This document shows, in pieces, positions 50,500 through 61,938 of a stretch of 64,000 bases of DNA (the first letter of the stretch is position 1; every line of letters starts with the position of its first letter). Origin of the DNA: Certhia americana. Taxonomy: Eukaryota > Chordata > Aves > Passeriformes > Certhiidae. The stretch spans positions 85,393,123 through 85,457,122 of the forward strand of contig CM031858.1 in assembly GCA_018697195.1 (NCBI GenBank), read 5' to 3'. Under the pieces are notes generated by a model, which was not told where the DNA came from, did not search any database, and worked only from the letters and a program-made list of their open reading frames with translations. Both the position numbers and the translations under genes were made by a program.

Positions 50500-53279
50500 G
50501 CAAGAACTTGTACTAAGTTCTATTTTAGGAAACATGAAACTGGATTGCTTTTTCTAAATGAAGTTTTCAACCACAGGACACATATTCTAGACTCATCTTG
50601 CTAAAAAACTATGCACAAACAAATTTTTCCTTATTTTTGTCAAGAAACAAATTAACAAAAATTATAAGTTCTGTCCCATAAGTACAAGAAATCTGATAAC
50701 ATCATTTTTGTCTCTTTCTGAATCTAAGATTAATGCATTATTTTAGTTTCAGTCAATCTAAAATGTATAAGCAAAGTTCTTTGAACTGTATGGGGGTGCT
50801 TTTCTCAATATTGCCTAAGGCTACTTCAGAAAAAAAGTGTTTGAAGTTTTACAGGATTGGATCCAGAGGGTGCTATCTTTTAATGAGAGAATATTCTTCA
50901 CCAGAACATATTACCTCACTGAATACTTATTTCTGACATTTTGCATGAGTTATGATAATGTTTTCTAGCAATTAAAAAAAAATTTCTTGCTCTCTAGATT
51001 TACTGAGCTTAAAACATGTATCATTAAAGAATGCATAACTTTAAGTATACAATACTGATTTCTGTTATGAATTCTCTGTCATAAGTTATCAAGACCAGAG
51101 ACTTTCTACCTGAATGATGCTAATTTGACAGAGCTACGACTGATTAGCAGTTAAATAAGCTTTTTCTTTAAAGCTCTCCAGTTTTATTTGATTATTCACT
51201 CAATATAATTTTCACTTTTTTTGATAAATCTACAAAATCTTAAAAAACCCAACTAACTCAATTAGTTAATGTTTAAATCCACTAAACAATTCTACCATGG
51301 ATTTCATTATGTCATTTTAACAGTGCAATTTAACAATGAATATTATAAAAAGAGAACTGAATTTTTATAGATGTAACTCCCTATATTTTATTCCTTAAGG
51401 GTTTTTTTTTCATTTTTTGAGCTGGCTTATTTTGTCAAACACTCATATTTTCTTGGTTCTAGTTAGAGGTTAAGAAACAAGAAACTTTTCTGACAATTGA
51501 GATATCTAGCCAAATACATGTTTATATTATCTAGGATAGTATAAACACAAATTTAAGGAAACAAAAAAGTACTAAAGTAGAAGTTACCATTTTAACAGTG
51601 ACAGATTTATATTTTAACAAAGTGTTTTCAATCCTTAGTAATAACTATGTGCCTTCCAGCTACAGAAAATAATGAGGTTATTAAGTCTAGAATATAGATA
51701 TAATTTTTTGTCAAGTAGAATTTATTTCAGGACCACCTGAAGCAGTAATAGAGACTAGAATATTTCCGGTCTTCAGACTGTTGTGGCCATTACAGTAGAA
51801 GAGTAATTTACATACTTGTCAGCATCTTAGAGGTAAATATGAATACCTGTTTTGGAAACATAATATGGTTCAGAATGAAAACATAAGTTTGACAGTTTCT
51901 AGATACCAATTTCAGCTTCAATTTTATTAAATGAAATTTAGATTATACATTGCTTACACATTTCAATTGCCTAATTCTGTCATGCCATTTCTTTATATCC
52001 TATTTTTTTTGTTATTTTTCAATAACTATGATGAAAAACGATAAATCGGTACATATAGTACTGTATGTTTATTTTTATAATGGACAAAGCTTAAAAAAAA
52101 TCAGTCAAAATGCAACATTCACAGTCTTGGGAAGTTACTTAGGATAGGTCTCATTTTAACTCCATAAGCTTCAATAAAGTTCATTGAAGCTGTCTAGAAA
52201 TGATTAATGATGAAAGAAATTAAGATGTTGGAAAGAACATAACTGAGAGAATAATTTATAAGGAAGTATTTCCATGGGCTTGACTAGAAGGACATCTAAA
52301 CAAATGGTGAGGCTAGAAATATTAAATATTGAGGCTACAGAGGCCAAAATTTTGTGTCCCATCATCTTGTGGGATACTCAAACCAAGCTAAACAACAAAT
52401 ACTACACACAACATGAAAAAGCTTAATAACAGAGAAGAAGATGTAATGGGTCACAGTCCAATCTTATAATATTACCACACCATTGAATTCTTTTGTTATC
52501 CATATTTAAGTTGACTTTTCTTACATATATTATTTCTTCCTTTATGATGGCTGTTTCAAAACTTTTTTTTTTCTCTTTTTTTTTTCTCATTACACTTTCA
52601 GCCCAATGATCAGTAGTTTATTCCATTTTGTTCCAACAGCTTTTTTTGTTTTAAGAGCTACTTTGCATCTTCAGTATTAGACTCTCTTTCAGCACAGGTT
52701 TACAGAAAGCACTCAACTTTTCTCTCAGTCAGTGTTTTGATAGCTCTTCATTCTTTGCTTAAATCCACCATTAATTAAATCTTTACAGTTTCTCTCTCTG
52801 CCTTTTGGCAACTACTGCCTCCCCTCTCCAGAAAGAATTGTCTGACTTGTTCAAGTGAAATCTGATCACTGTCTTGTACAGTACTTTCCCTTATAAAATG
52901 ATAATAAAAAGGTGCTATTTCTAGACACATGAAGATCTTTCCACGTTTGCAGATGTTTCTTTATAGTAGGACATTTACCATCAAATTCTTTATAGTAGGA
53001 AAATTACCATCAAAAGTGTATTTCAAACATTATTGGGTTTCATGTCATTCAGTCCTTCCAATATCATATTCTGAAAGTCTCAGTAATGACAGTACTACCA
53101 AGCTATTTTCTATGGACAACATCTACTTTTCTTGCTCTGGAACCAGGGAAAATAACTACCTGCACTTCTACTTTACAATGTTTTCTAAAAGATTGACACA
53201 CATCCAAGAATGTCCAGCTTCTGGAGGATTAAAACTATGCACCTTAGCATAAGTTCTGAATTCAAGTTCTTGCTCCTAG
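50500..53279. other. Unique AT-rich DNA
   Basis: No gene recognised. It holds a 29-bp tandem duplication at 52957-53014 and short T runs around 52560-52590. The 107-codon frame at 52929-53252 spans the duplication and has no family features. Confidence 0.6.
52957..53014. repeat. 29-bp direct tandem duplication
   Basis: Two 29-bp units, each TTCTTTATAGTAGG followed by a short variable part and TTACCATCAAA, lie head to tail. They differ at two positions. Confidence 0.92.
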
Positions 53280-53739
53280 TGATGCCTTCTCGAGGCTGAT
53301 CTGGAACAGAGACTAGACAAAGGATAGAGACTAGAGCAAAAGGATAAAATAGGTACTTATTAAAAGGCCTCAATGGGTGCACCTTGGGCAGCACAAGAAC
53401 CCAGCTGGGCTACACCCAAGATGTACCCAAAATGGTCACAAAAATGGATGCCCGATCATGAGGTCTCACACTTTTACAAGTTCTGGTTCATTAGCATATT
53501 GGAGTCAGTTATCCAGCTGTAGCTTCAGGTTATGAAGCTCCATCCTCCTTGTTTTTCTTTTTTTTCACTTCACCATTGTTTTTGTTCTTGAAAGTTGTCC
53601 TTGGTATCAAGATAGAGAAGGAATTGTTTTGTCTATCTACTCTGTGAAGAGAGCTTAGTAGCACTTAATATGAAACCCAAAATTACCAACCAAAATAGCA
53701 CAGAATCTACATTATAAAAAACTAAAACTTAAGGCATCA
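53280..53739 (-). mobile_element. ERVK-like LTR, 460 bp
   Basis: The unit is bounded by 9-bp inverted termini, TGATGCCTT at 53280-53288 and AAGGCATCA at 53731-53739, so it has TG...CA ends on either strand. Internal blocks known from bird LTRs are 'taggtacttattaaaaggcc', 'tcaatgggtgcaccttggg', 'gcagcacaagaacccagct', 'aaaatggtcacaaaaatgga', 'gaggtctcacacttttacaa' and 'attagcatattgg'. Orientation is minus, based on the position of the AATAAG-type poly(A) area near 53357. Flanking hexamers TCCTAG and CAAACC do not match, so no target-site duplication is visible. No internal retroviral genes are adjacent. Confidence 0.7.
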
Positions 53740-56700
53740 CAAACCTTTTGGAGGGTGAATCAAAACACACCCTAAAATGGTATCAAGCCTTTTTCTGATG
53801 TCTTAGGAAAGGAAAACTTTTTGATCATTTTTCTTAAATTATCTAGAATGTTGATACTGTTTTCTCCTCCATGCTAAAAATACTTTGTTAATAGTAGTCT
53901 AGATCCTCTTAGGTTTGTTGTAACCAAAGGGAAATATTATATCAGACAATACTCCTTGACAATACTTAGTCTGGTTTGATGGTCTAATTTCCAGATTTAA
54001 CCAGTATCTTTGCCTAATGCTTACTGAATCATGTACATAAACCAGCTTGGGCCAGCAAGAACTTAGCTATCTTTATAGTGCATTCCTTTTTGAAGTACAG
54101 ACACATCTAAACAGTTTCTATATTTAAATCTGTATTCCCCTTAAATTAGACCTAAATTGGAGAAACTATGTATTTTAATACAACTGACAAATTTCAGAGA
54201 TTTTACCAAAGTAACAGCTTCTTCGATTTTTCTATGTTGATATCAGTAAAACTTCTAAGTTCTCTGTGCTTCTAAACATGACACTGACAAAAATTTGTGT
54301 GGTTTTGCTCTTAATTCCTCATATTCCTACAATGATTTTGATTTATTACTTTTCTAGTTTCCTCTATGCATTCACAACACTTTAATACAATACTTAAAAA
54401 AAAAAACCAAAAAACCCCCAGCAAAACCCCCCAAAACAAAGTTAAATGAATACCATCAACATATAACAACTATCTAATATTTTTAACACTTTAATAAAAG
54501 GATTTAACAGCCATATGTGGGAATGCTCATCTGATTGCCCTTCCACCTATCCACCTTACTTTGTAAAGAGAAAAGACAGCAGAAACTATAATGTTACATT
54601 AGGGTTAAGATTGCTTTTGTTTCTAGAGTTCAATCAAGTGGGATGAATCAGAAAAATAAAATAAAAGTGATTATCTCCAGCATGATGAAAGAAACCCATA
54701 TTCTCAAAATTCAGTTCTTCTCATCTGACTCTCACTCATAAGAAAACATCAAAATAAAATCTAATTAAGACCAAGATTGTATACAGTTGATGCTACCATT
54801 ACTAAATAAATAAACTCCAATTCTTACAGTCCCAGAGGAAAAAACAAAAAATATAGTGGCACCTTCACTACCTTCTTATAATCAGCTTTCAAAATATGAA
54901 ATTCAATGTCTGAATTCCTTATAGCGATTAACACATTCACACTGATTTTCTGCTTCCTCACTGCAGATATGTTGAAGCAATGAGTCTATTATTGTTCATT
55001 TAACTAACTACATATCCAACTATTACAGATCACTTTGAAGCTTTCATAAAGTATGAGTGAGAGCATTCTTTTAAAGTACTTTCAGTGCCTGCCAATTTGA
55101 TAAATATGTGCATTTACTGTCATAAATACAGGCAAGGTTTAGAAAATGAGGGTTATTATAAAATGTGTTGCTACTTTCTTGCAAATTTTTGACAGTTTTA
55201 CTCAAGGTATATGTGTCAGAGTGTTTTACACAGATAATGAGCATTCCTAGAGAAACAGGGATCCTTTATTAATCTTACATATTCTCAAAAACATATAAGT
55301 CCATGCTTTTAAGACTGAGATGGAATGTTTGTTTATTTTCTGTAGAATAAATGTTGATTATACGACTTGGATTTTCTCTGGTTTAAAAGAAGATGATGTC
55401 TTCATTTGCATCTACTTTATCTCAACTTTGTACAGTCCATTACATTAAAGTGTTTGCTTATTTTTTTTTCCCAACTCACCTTCAGTTGTTTTTTATTCCT
55501 TAGCCATACTTGCATCTTGATATTCAATATACAGTGCAAAACCAATCTCAGTTCCTTAGCTCTGAAGTGAGAAAATGAATTCTGTGTTACACATATGTTT
55601 TCGCAATAAGTTTATTTGCTTTTACTTTTCCACTAATTGAAGTGTTGAGGTTTGTTGTCAGCTTATTTTTGCTTCTTCACTTTTCTGGTCTTCTATTTTG
55701 TACAAAGGTAAATCTAGTTTCTACCAATTGTAATTTGTATCTAGAATCTAGTTTGTACCAATTTGGAATTTTTTTTCCTGCTGTGAGAGGCAGACTGATG
55801 AAGTGTAAAGCAAAATGTTTGAAACCAATTCATGTCATAATGTTATTCCATTTTAAAAGATAATCAAACTTTTTAAAAAAAGAAAGCTATTATTATTTCA
55901 CAATTGGGGAGCAGATCTCATTTTTAAAAAGTCAGTGACAAATTTTCATTACCTTTTTCTGGAAATATATTTTGTTCTCTCATGCAGATTAGACTGGTCT
56001 GAGGATGGTGATTTCAAAAAGTCCTAGTGTCGCAGTGGAAATACTCAAGACATTTTGTTGCATTTCTCAGCTGAAAATTCTGGGTGTTCTGCATGAAAAG
56101 TAAATTCCTTACGTGTGGTACAAATCTTCTGTTCATGGCACATATTTGATATCTCCTTGGTTCCTAGTGCTCTACTGAGAAAGTAATTTCTAGCTTTTTT
56201 CCTTTTATTTTCATACCATTAAAAATTTACAGAGATAAATTTTCTCCTTTTGCTTCCCTAGCTGTATTTACATGACAAAAAGTCCTTTATGTTCTACTGG
56301 GTAAATTGTGAAATTTCATGACCGTTCAAATATGTAGTTAATTACAGATAACAATGGCTTAAAAGGAGTTTTCCTAATTTACAGCTCAAACAATTCCTTG
56401 GTGTAGATTTTATTTACATATACTACCTGCAAATAAGAAATAAACATATTTTTAAAATACATAAAAATTATCAGGTCTATACTTAAAATTTACAAAACCC
56501 GAGTAATTGTAATGTCACGTTATCAACTTGGTCCATAGCCCACAAGTGGCGTTTTGATGTCAAAATACATGAAGTGAACAGAATAGAAGAAGGTTTCCTA
56601 CTGTTTGGAGAGTCCTGAAAATATCTGTGCCTGGTAGGAAATGCGAGGGACAAAGTGTTCCTCTTCAGAACAACTTGTCTTGATTTAGTATTTTAAAGTG

Positions 56701-57893
56701 TGAACTTTAATTAAAAGAATCTTCAATGACTAATTGCTATTGACACCTAAATATAGCCTTACTTAGTAAATAACTGACTAAAAAGAGCTTTTAAAAAACA
56801 CCTGTTTTTTACAGCATTCCAAGGCATTGAATGCATCTCCCAGCAGGAGCTGATATTTTAATGATGTAATGTTGTACCTCCTATAAAGAAGAGAAGGATT
56901 GTAGGTAAAATAATTTATCAAGACCTGAAAAACAATTTAGCAATTGATTCAGAAAAAATCTGACTTCCACTTACATTTTAAAGGCAAGATTTATTTTCTT
57001 TCAGATCAATTGAGCCTCACTTAATCACTTTTTTATCAAGAAGAAATTGGAACCAACCTTTTAATGATACTGGGATGGTAGTTCCAATACTGTGTTCAGG
57101 TAGTACAGAATACAACCCTAACCAAGATTTGCAAATAAAGTGAAAGTGCATTTAGTTATTATTTTATATTTATATATAAGTACATAATATTTGTAGCTGT
57201 CCAGATGCAATGGAATCTTCTTTGATAATTATTTCCATTTCACTTCATCTTACCGCAGCTGATGGACGTTTTTCTCTATTAGAAAGTTCAAACCCTTAAA
57301 AAAACTTAGTATGTCCACATTTACAATAAAAATGCACTTAGACAAAAATAATGTGGAGGCTGCACACTGTTCCTCAAATATGCTCTATATATTTGCTATC
57401 CAATACTGTCGGTTATCATGGTTGTAATCAGTAAACCCCACAATTATAAGTTATTCAACTTTTTTTACATAGCAATATTTGAGTGACCCTTGCCTTTGAG
57501 TAACAATATTTTTCAGTCACCTTTGCAAATCTTTTCCTGTGCGATATTAAAATTCCACGCAGTTTGACGATGAAAGCAGATAAGTAGTTTTCTCTCAGGA
57601 AGAAACTATTTAGGCAGATTAAAAGGAGTACAGATATCTGTGTATTTATGAAATAGCAAGTCTATACATGCTAATAGCTCTTTTTAATAGGCATAGGTAC
57701 AGAGCAAACAAGAAGCAGAAGAAGAAGATGAAGAGACAGTCAACATTGTTTAAAAATTACAATCCATCTGCAGTGCATTTCCTGTGCAGGCTCAACAACA
57801 CAAACTAAAAGAGTGCCCCGATCAGCATGCATTACTACTTCTGCTTTAAGATAGTTCAGCTTGCCTTAATCACAGGTTATTAAACAAGCTTGG
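53740..57893. other. Unique AT-rich DNA
   Basis: No gene recognised in about 4.1 kb. An A/C simple tract lies at about 54395-54437. Two near-copies of AATCTAGTTTSTACCAAT lie at 55711-55728 and 55745-55762. A GAA-rich run occurs near 57715-57740. Confidence 0.6.
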
Positions 57894-58469
57894 TGTGCTT
57901 ATTGTGGCTGGATACAGTTTTTCTTCACAGTGGCTGCTAGGGGGCTGTGTTTTGGATTTGTTCTGAACACAGTTTTGATAATATAAAGACGTTTTTGTCC
58001 TTTGTGTAAGCTGAGCAAGACCTACACAGAGCCAAGGCCTTTTCTGCTTTACATATGGCCAAGCCGGCAAGGAAGTTGGATTGGAGGAGACACAGCCAGG
58101 ACAGCTGACCCCAAATGACCAAAGGGATATTCCATTCCATGTGACATCATGCTGAATACATAAAATGAAGAAAGAAGTGAGGGAATGTTTGGAGTGATGG
58201 CATTTTTCTTCCCAAGTAACAATTATGTGTGATGGGGCCCTGCTCTCCTGGAGATGGCTGAACATCTGCCTGCCTGGGAAGCTGTGAATTCATTCCTTAT
58301 TTTACCTTGCCTGTGTGCACAGCTTTCACTTTCCCTATTAAACTGTCTTTATCTGAATCCATGAGTTTTCTGTCTTTTACTCTCCCAATTTTCTCCCCAG
58401 TCCTACTAGTGGGGGAGTGACCAAGCACCTGTGTGGAGCTCAGTTGCTACCTGGGGTGAAAGCATAACA
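57894..58469 (+). mobile_element. Endogenous retrovirus LTR, family A copy 2
   Basis: The 576-bp unit begins TGTGCTTATTGTGGCTGGAT and ends near AGCATAACA. It matches 4841-5429 throughout: 'tacacagagccaaggc', 'ggagacacagccaggacagc', a TATA-like ACATAAAA near 58157, an ATTAAA poly(A) signal at 58337-58342, and 'gtgggggagtga' near the end. It is better preserved than copy 1 in its poly(A) region. No target-site duplication is visible. Its right end touches the inverted family-B LTR. Confidence 0.86.
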
Positions 58470-59301
58470 CTGTGAGCTGGCAACCCTGCTGTCATTTCCA
58501 TCAGAGCAGTTTAGCAGGTGATGGCAGAGCTCTTGTGAAGGCTTCCCACTAGCAATACAGCAGAATCTTCCCCCTGCTTCAGTTTGAGGTCCCTCCCACT
58601 GGAGATGGCCATATAGGAACTTGTCCAATACAAGTCCAATCTACAAGCAACAATTCTCCACAAAATGCTGCAATGTAGGTCGCTCTTCCATGGAGTCCAG
58701 TCCTTCAAGAACAGCTGCTCCAGCATGGGGCTCCAACAGGGTCACAAGTCCTACCAGGAAACCTGCTACAATGTGGGATTCTTTCTCTATGAGTCTGCTG
58801 GCCCCTGCCAGGATTTTCCCAGCTCTATCTTCCCCGAGGGTCACAACCTCCTCTCAGGCATCCACCTGCTGTGGTGTGGTATCCTCCCCAGGCTGCAGGT
58901 GGATGTTTCTATCCCCATGATCTCCATGGGCTGCAGGGTCACAGCTGTCTCACCATGGTTGCACCACAGGCTGCAAGAGAATCTCAGCTGTGGTGCCTGA
59001 AGCACTTCCTGCCCCTCCTTCTTCACTGACATGAGCTGTTTCTCTCACATATTCTCATTTCACTCTTCCCTGGCTGTAATTACACCTGCACAATAACTTT
59101 TATATTTTCTTTCTTAAATAAGTTACCACAGAGGTGTTATCACCATTTCTGGTTGGCCCAGACTTGGCCAGCAGCATATTTGTCTAGGAGTCAGCTGGCC
59201 TTGGCTCTGCTGGACATGGAGGAAGCTTCTGGCAGCTTCTCACAGAAGCCAGTCCTGTATCCCCTCCTCCATCAAAATTGGGCCGTGCAAAACCAATAGA
59301 G
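58470..59301 (-). mobile_element. Endogenous retrovirus LTR, family B, 5' portion
   Basis: Read on the minus strand the unit starts at about 59301 with a 'tctattggttttgcacgg' terminus. It passes through 'agaagcttcctccatgtcca', a TATA-like ATTTAAGAA near 59115, and 'cagtgaagaaggagg', then repeated 'ctgcagcccatgga'-like and 'tgctccagc'-like units. The clear match covers about 58620-59301, and 58470-58620 is assigned by continuity. The 3' part seen in the + strand copy at 49660-50499 (the 'ttccccaagtc' segment onward) is absent. Overlapping frames on both strands of 60-111 codons are shadows of this GC-rich repeat. Confidence 0.68.
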
Positions 59302-60597
59302 AAGTGCATAAGAAGAGATATGGCGTGCTGAAAAGATAAAACCTTCTTTTTCACTTATCAGAACAGAATTAAGACACATCACATTTTCCATTGTCCATAG
59401 CATTATCTGAGGTTTATCATGCAGAATTAACATAGTCGGCAATCAAATATTCTTGTATTTCTTAAAAGAATCTTAAGATAAACATGCAACCAGAATAATT
59501 TTTAAAATGAACTGGTTTGTTAGGCACAGACTACAGTGCTATAAACTGTGACCTTTAAGGGAAATGGCCTAAAACTAATTTATACACACTGAATTTTTGA
59601 AATAAATATAGTGTAATGTAAATACCTATCAAGTTCCTCTAACTGTACCAGCTACTGTCTTCCCACATTCTGTTTCCAACCTTCTCTGGTGTTTGCTTGA
59701 TCAGCATGACAGCAAAGATGACTTATTTTCAGAAGGCAATTGGTTGTGTTCTGACACAAACAATGATAGAATGGTAATTTTTATGAGAAGCTAATCTTCA
59801 TAGGCTTTGGGTTTTTTTCTGTGAAAGGCTTTGTTTGCTGGCCCAAAAATCAAGTTATCATAAGCAATGGTTCCCTAGTTATCTATGTTTTGATTTAAGA
59901 AACACTACTATGAAACTTCTTTTTCATAAATTTTCTACAGACATGTATTTATAAAAATACCTGCAAAAATGCAAAGAAATTTCTAAGTACATATGAAAGC
60001 ATGCAAAATTTCATGGTGAAAGGCTATGATTTCAAGGAAAATCCATAATTTAATAATTAATTTTAAAGTACGATGAATCAAGAATTAGGAATATCCAAGC
60101 AATTATAATAAGAACTTGATTAATATAAACAATTTTGGTGACTGATCAGACAATAAAAGTTAAAACTATTTAAAATGCCCATTTCCTATAAAAGCAGAGG
60201 TTAAAATGAAACATCTTTTAAAAATTAAATGTATTTAAACAGGTTAATTTTAAGTATTTGTCAAATAGTTTTTAAAAATTAATTTGCACTTTTAACACAT
60301 ACTGAGTTTTCTGCTACTCAAAGAAAATTTTCTTTTTTCATTATGTTTACATTTCTGAAGCTCTCACAACTTATCAGAAGGCAAATTTAGAGTAAAATAA
60401 CTTAAAGCTTTAGACATCTTGGTAGTTTATAGTGTCAGCACAGATGACAGAGTAATGAGCTTTTAAGAACTTAATCTGAGGCAGGGGGAAGATTGATCAT
60501 TTATCTTAGGCTTTTGAGAGTGATTCTTCACTGATATCTCTTCTGATAAAAAAAAAAAAAATTACTCTGTTAAAGAGCAAAAAAAAGTTTTGTGTCC

Positions 60598-60607
<10 letters not shown>

Positions 60608-60635
<28 letters not shown>
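60608..60635. repeat. Poly(T) run, 28 bases
   Basis: An uninterrupted T run follows TTTTCTC and precedes CTTAAAGACATTG. The frame over it is a poly-phenylalanine artefact. Confidence 0.9.
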
Positions 60636-61916
60636 CTTAAAGACATTGAGTACATTTGAAAAAAATCTTTTTCAAGTCACTCAACCGTTCTTACTTTTCA
60701 AACTCTGGCACATAAATTATATAAAAGCTGTTCCCACAGGTACTTCAGGTTGGCCCCATTTCCTATACAATATCTTAAAATTCCTTTATTGAGAAGAATT
60801 AGGAGATGAAACTAAAGAGATTTTGTTTACAAGACAAACTGATGAGCTTTCCTCTAGAAGTAAGGAAGCACTTGGGTTCACTAAGAAGTCAAGGCAAGCC
60901 TGACCAGCAGTGGTCCTCTGTTATAAGAAAGCCCCGTGACCCATGTACTACAGCAGTTCTCCAAGCTTCCTGTCCTGCTTGATGCCATATAAACATTGCA
61001 AAGGTCACTACCCTGCTTTACAATCATTTAACAACAGAATAACAATGCCTGTTTTGATGATTCAGATGTCGTTGACTGACAAGAAACTGGTGATGAATTG
61101 AGAAAGATTGGAGAGAAGTTTCTCAGGAAGTAAGAGATTTAAATTACGAACGACTGTAGAACACTGTGAAAAATGGAATAGAAGAGGGAAAGGACTTTTT
61201 TCTGATATCTTAGATTTTCTTTCTTCAATATTTGCTTTAAAAATAATACATAGTGGAGATCATGGAACTAAATGAAAAATGCAACTGATATGAGAGACAA
61301 ATTAGATCTAGACAGTGCAGTTTGGAAAGCTTGGCAATTACTGGGAAAAAAGTTATGCTGGCTATAACTGTGTTTATTTTTTTATATTTCTTCACTAGAA
61401 AGACCAGCTACCTTGAGGGCAAGATTTCTGATGCTACTTGTATCTTAAACTAGGCAAGTTTGAATCACATGTATTAGTTTCTTATTTTTGTGGCTGACAA
61501 GAAAGTTATTTATGATGCATTGAAACTTCTCACGCCATAGAGAAGCAGTAAGGGAATGCTTCCCATACACTAATACCTAAATAATTAACCATGAGCCACA
61601 AGGATGCAGTCACAGAACTTTAACTTCTTACTGCACGAAACTTGTAAATTCAATAGAATTTTTTTCTTTTAAAGAAGATAGGTGTAGGTAAAAGACAGGA
61701 AAAACAACTACTAAAAAAAAGGAGTAGATTTAGTATGCAATATAGCTTGTCTTCCTGCTACACCTTTATTTCAAGGTACAGCATGAAAAGAAAGACAAAC
61801 CCTCATTCTTCTTTAAATAGTAAAGATAGACAATGTGTTCTATCTTTTTTTTTTTTCTTTCTCTTCCACAATTCTATGGAAATTAGAGTTCAAATATTGG
61901 TAAAAAAGTTGCTTTT

Positions 61917-61938
61917 AAAAAAAAAAAAAAAAAAAAAA
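61917..61938. repeat. Poly(A) run, 22 bases
   Basis: An uninterrupted A run follows GTTGCTTTT and precedes GAGAAATTC. No retroposon body is recognised next to it. Confidence 0.9.

Noticed and set aside
57715..57740. GAAGAAGAAGATGAAGAG acidic-coding-like run
   Set aside because: It is a short simple purine run with no open frame of useful length around it.
58621..59000. 99- and 111-codon + strand frames
   Set aside because: They overlap the minus-strand family-B LTR and each other; no domain is seen.
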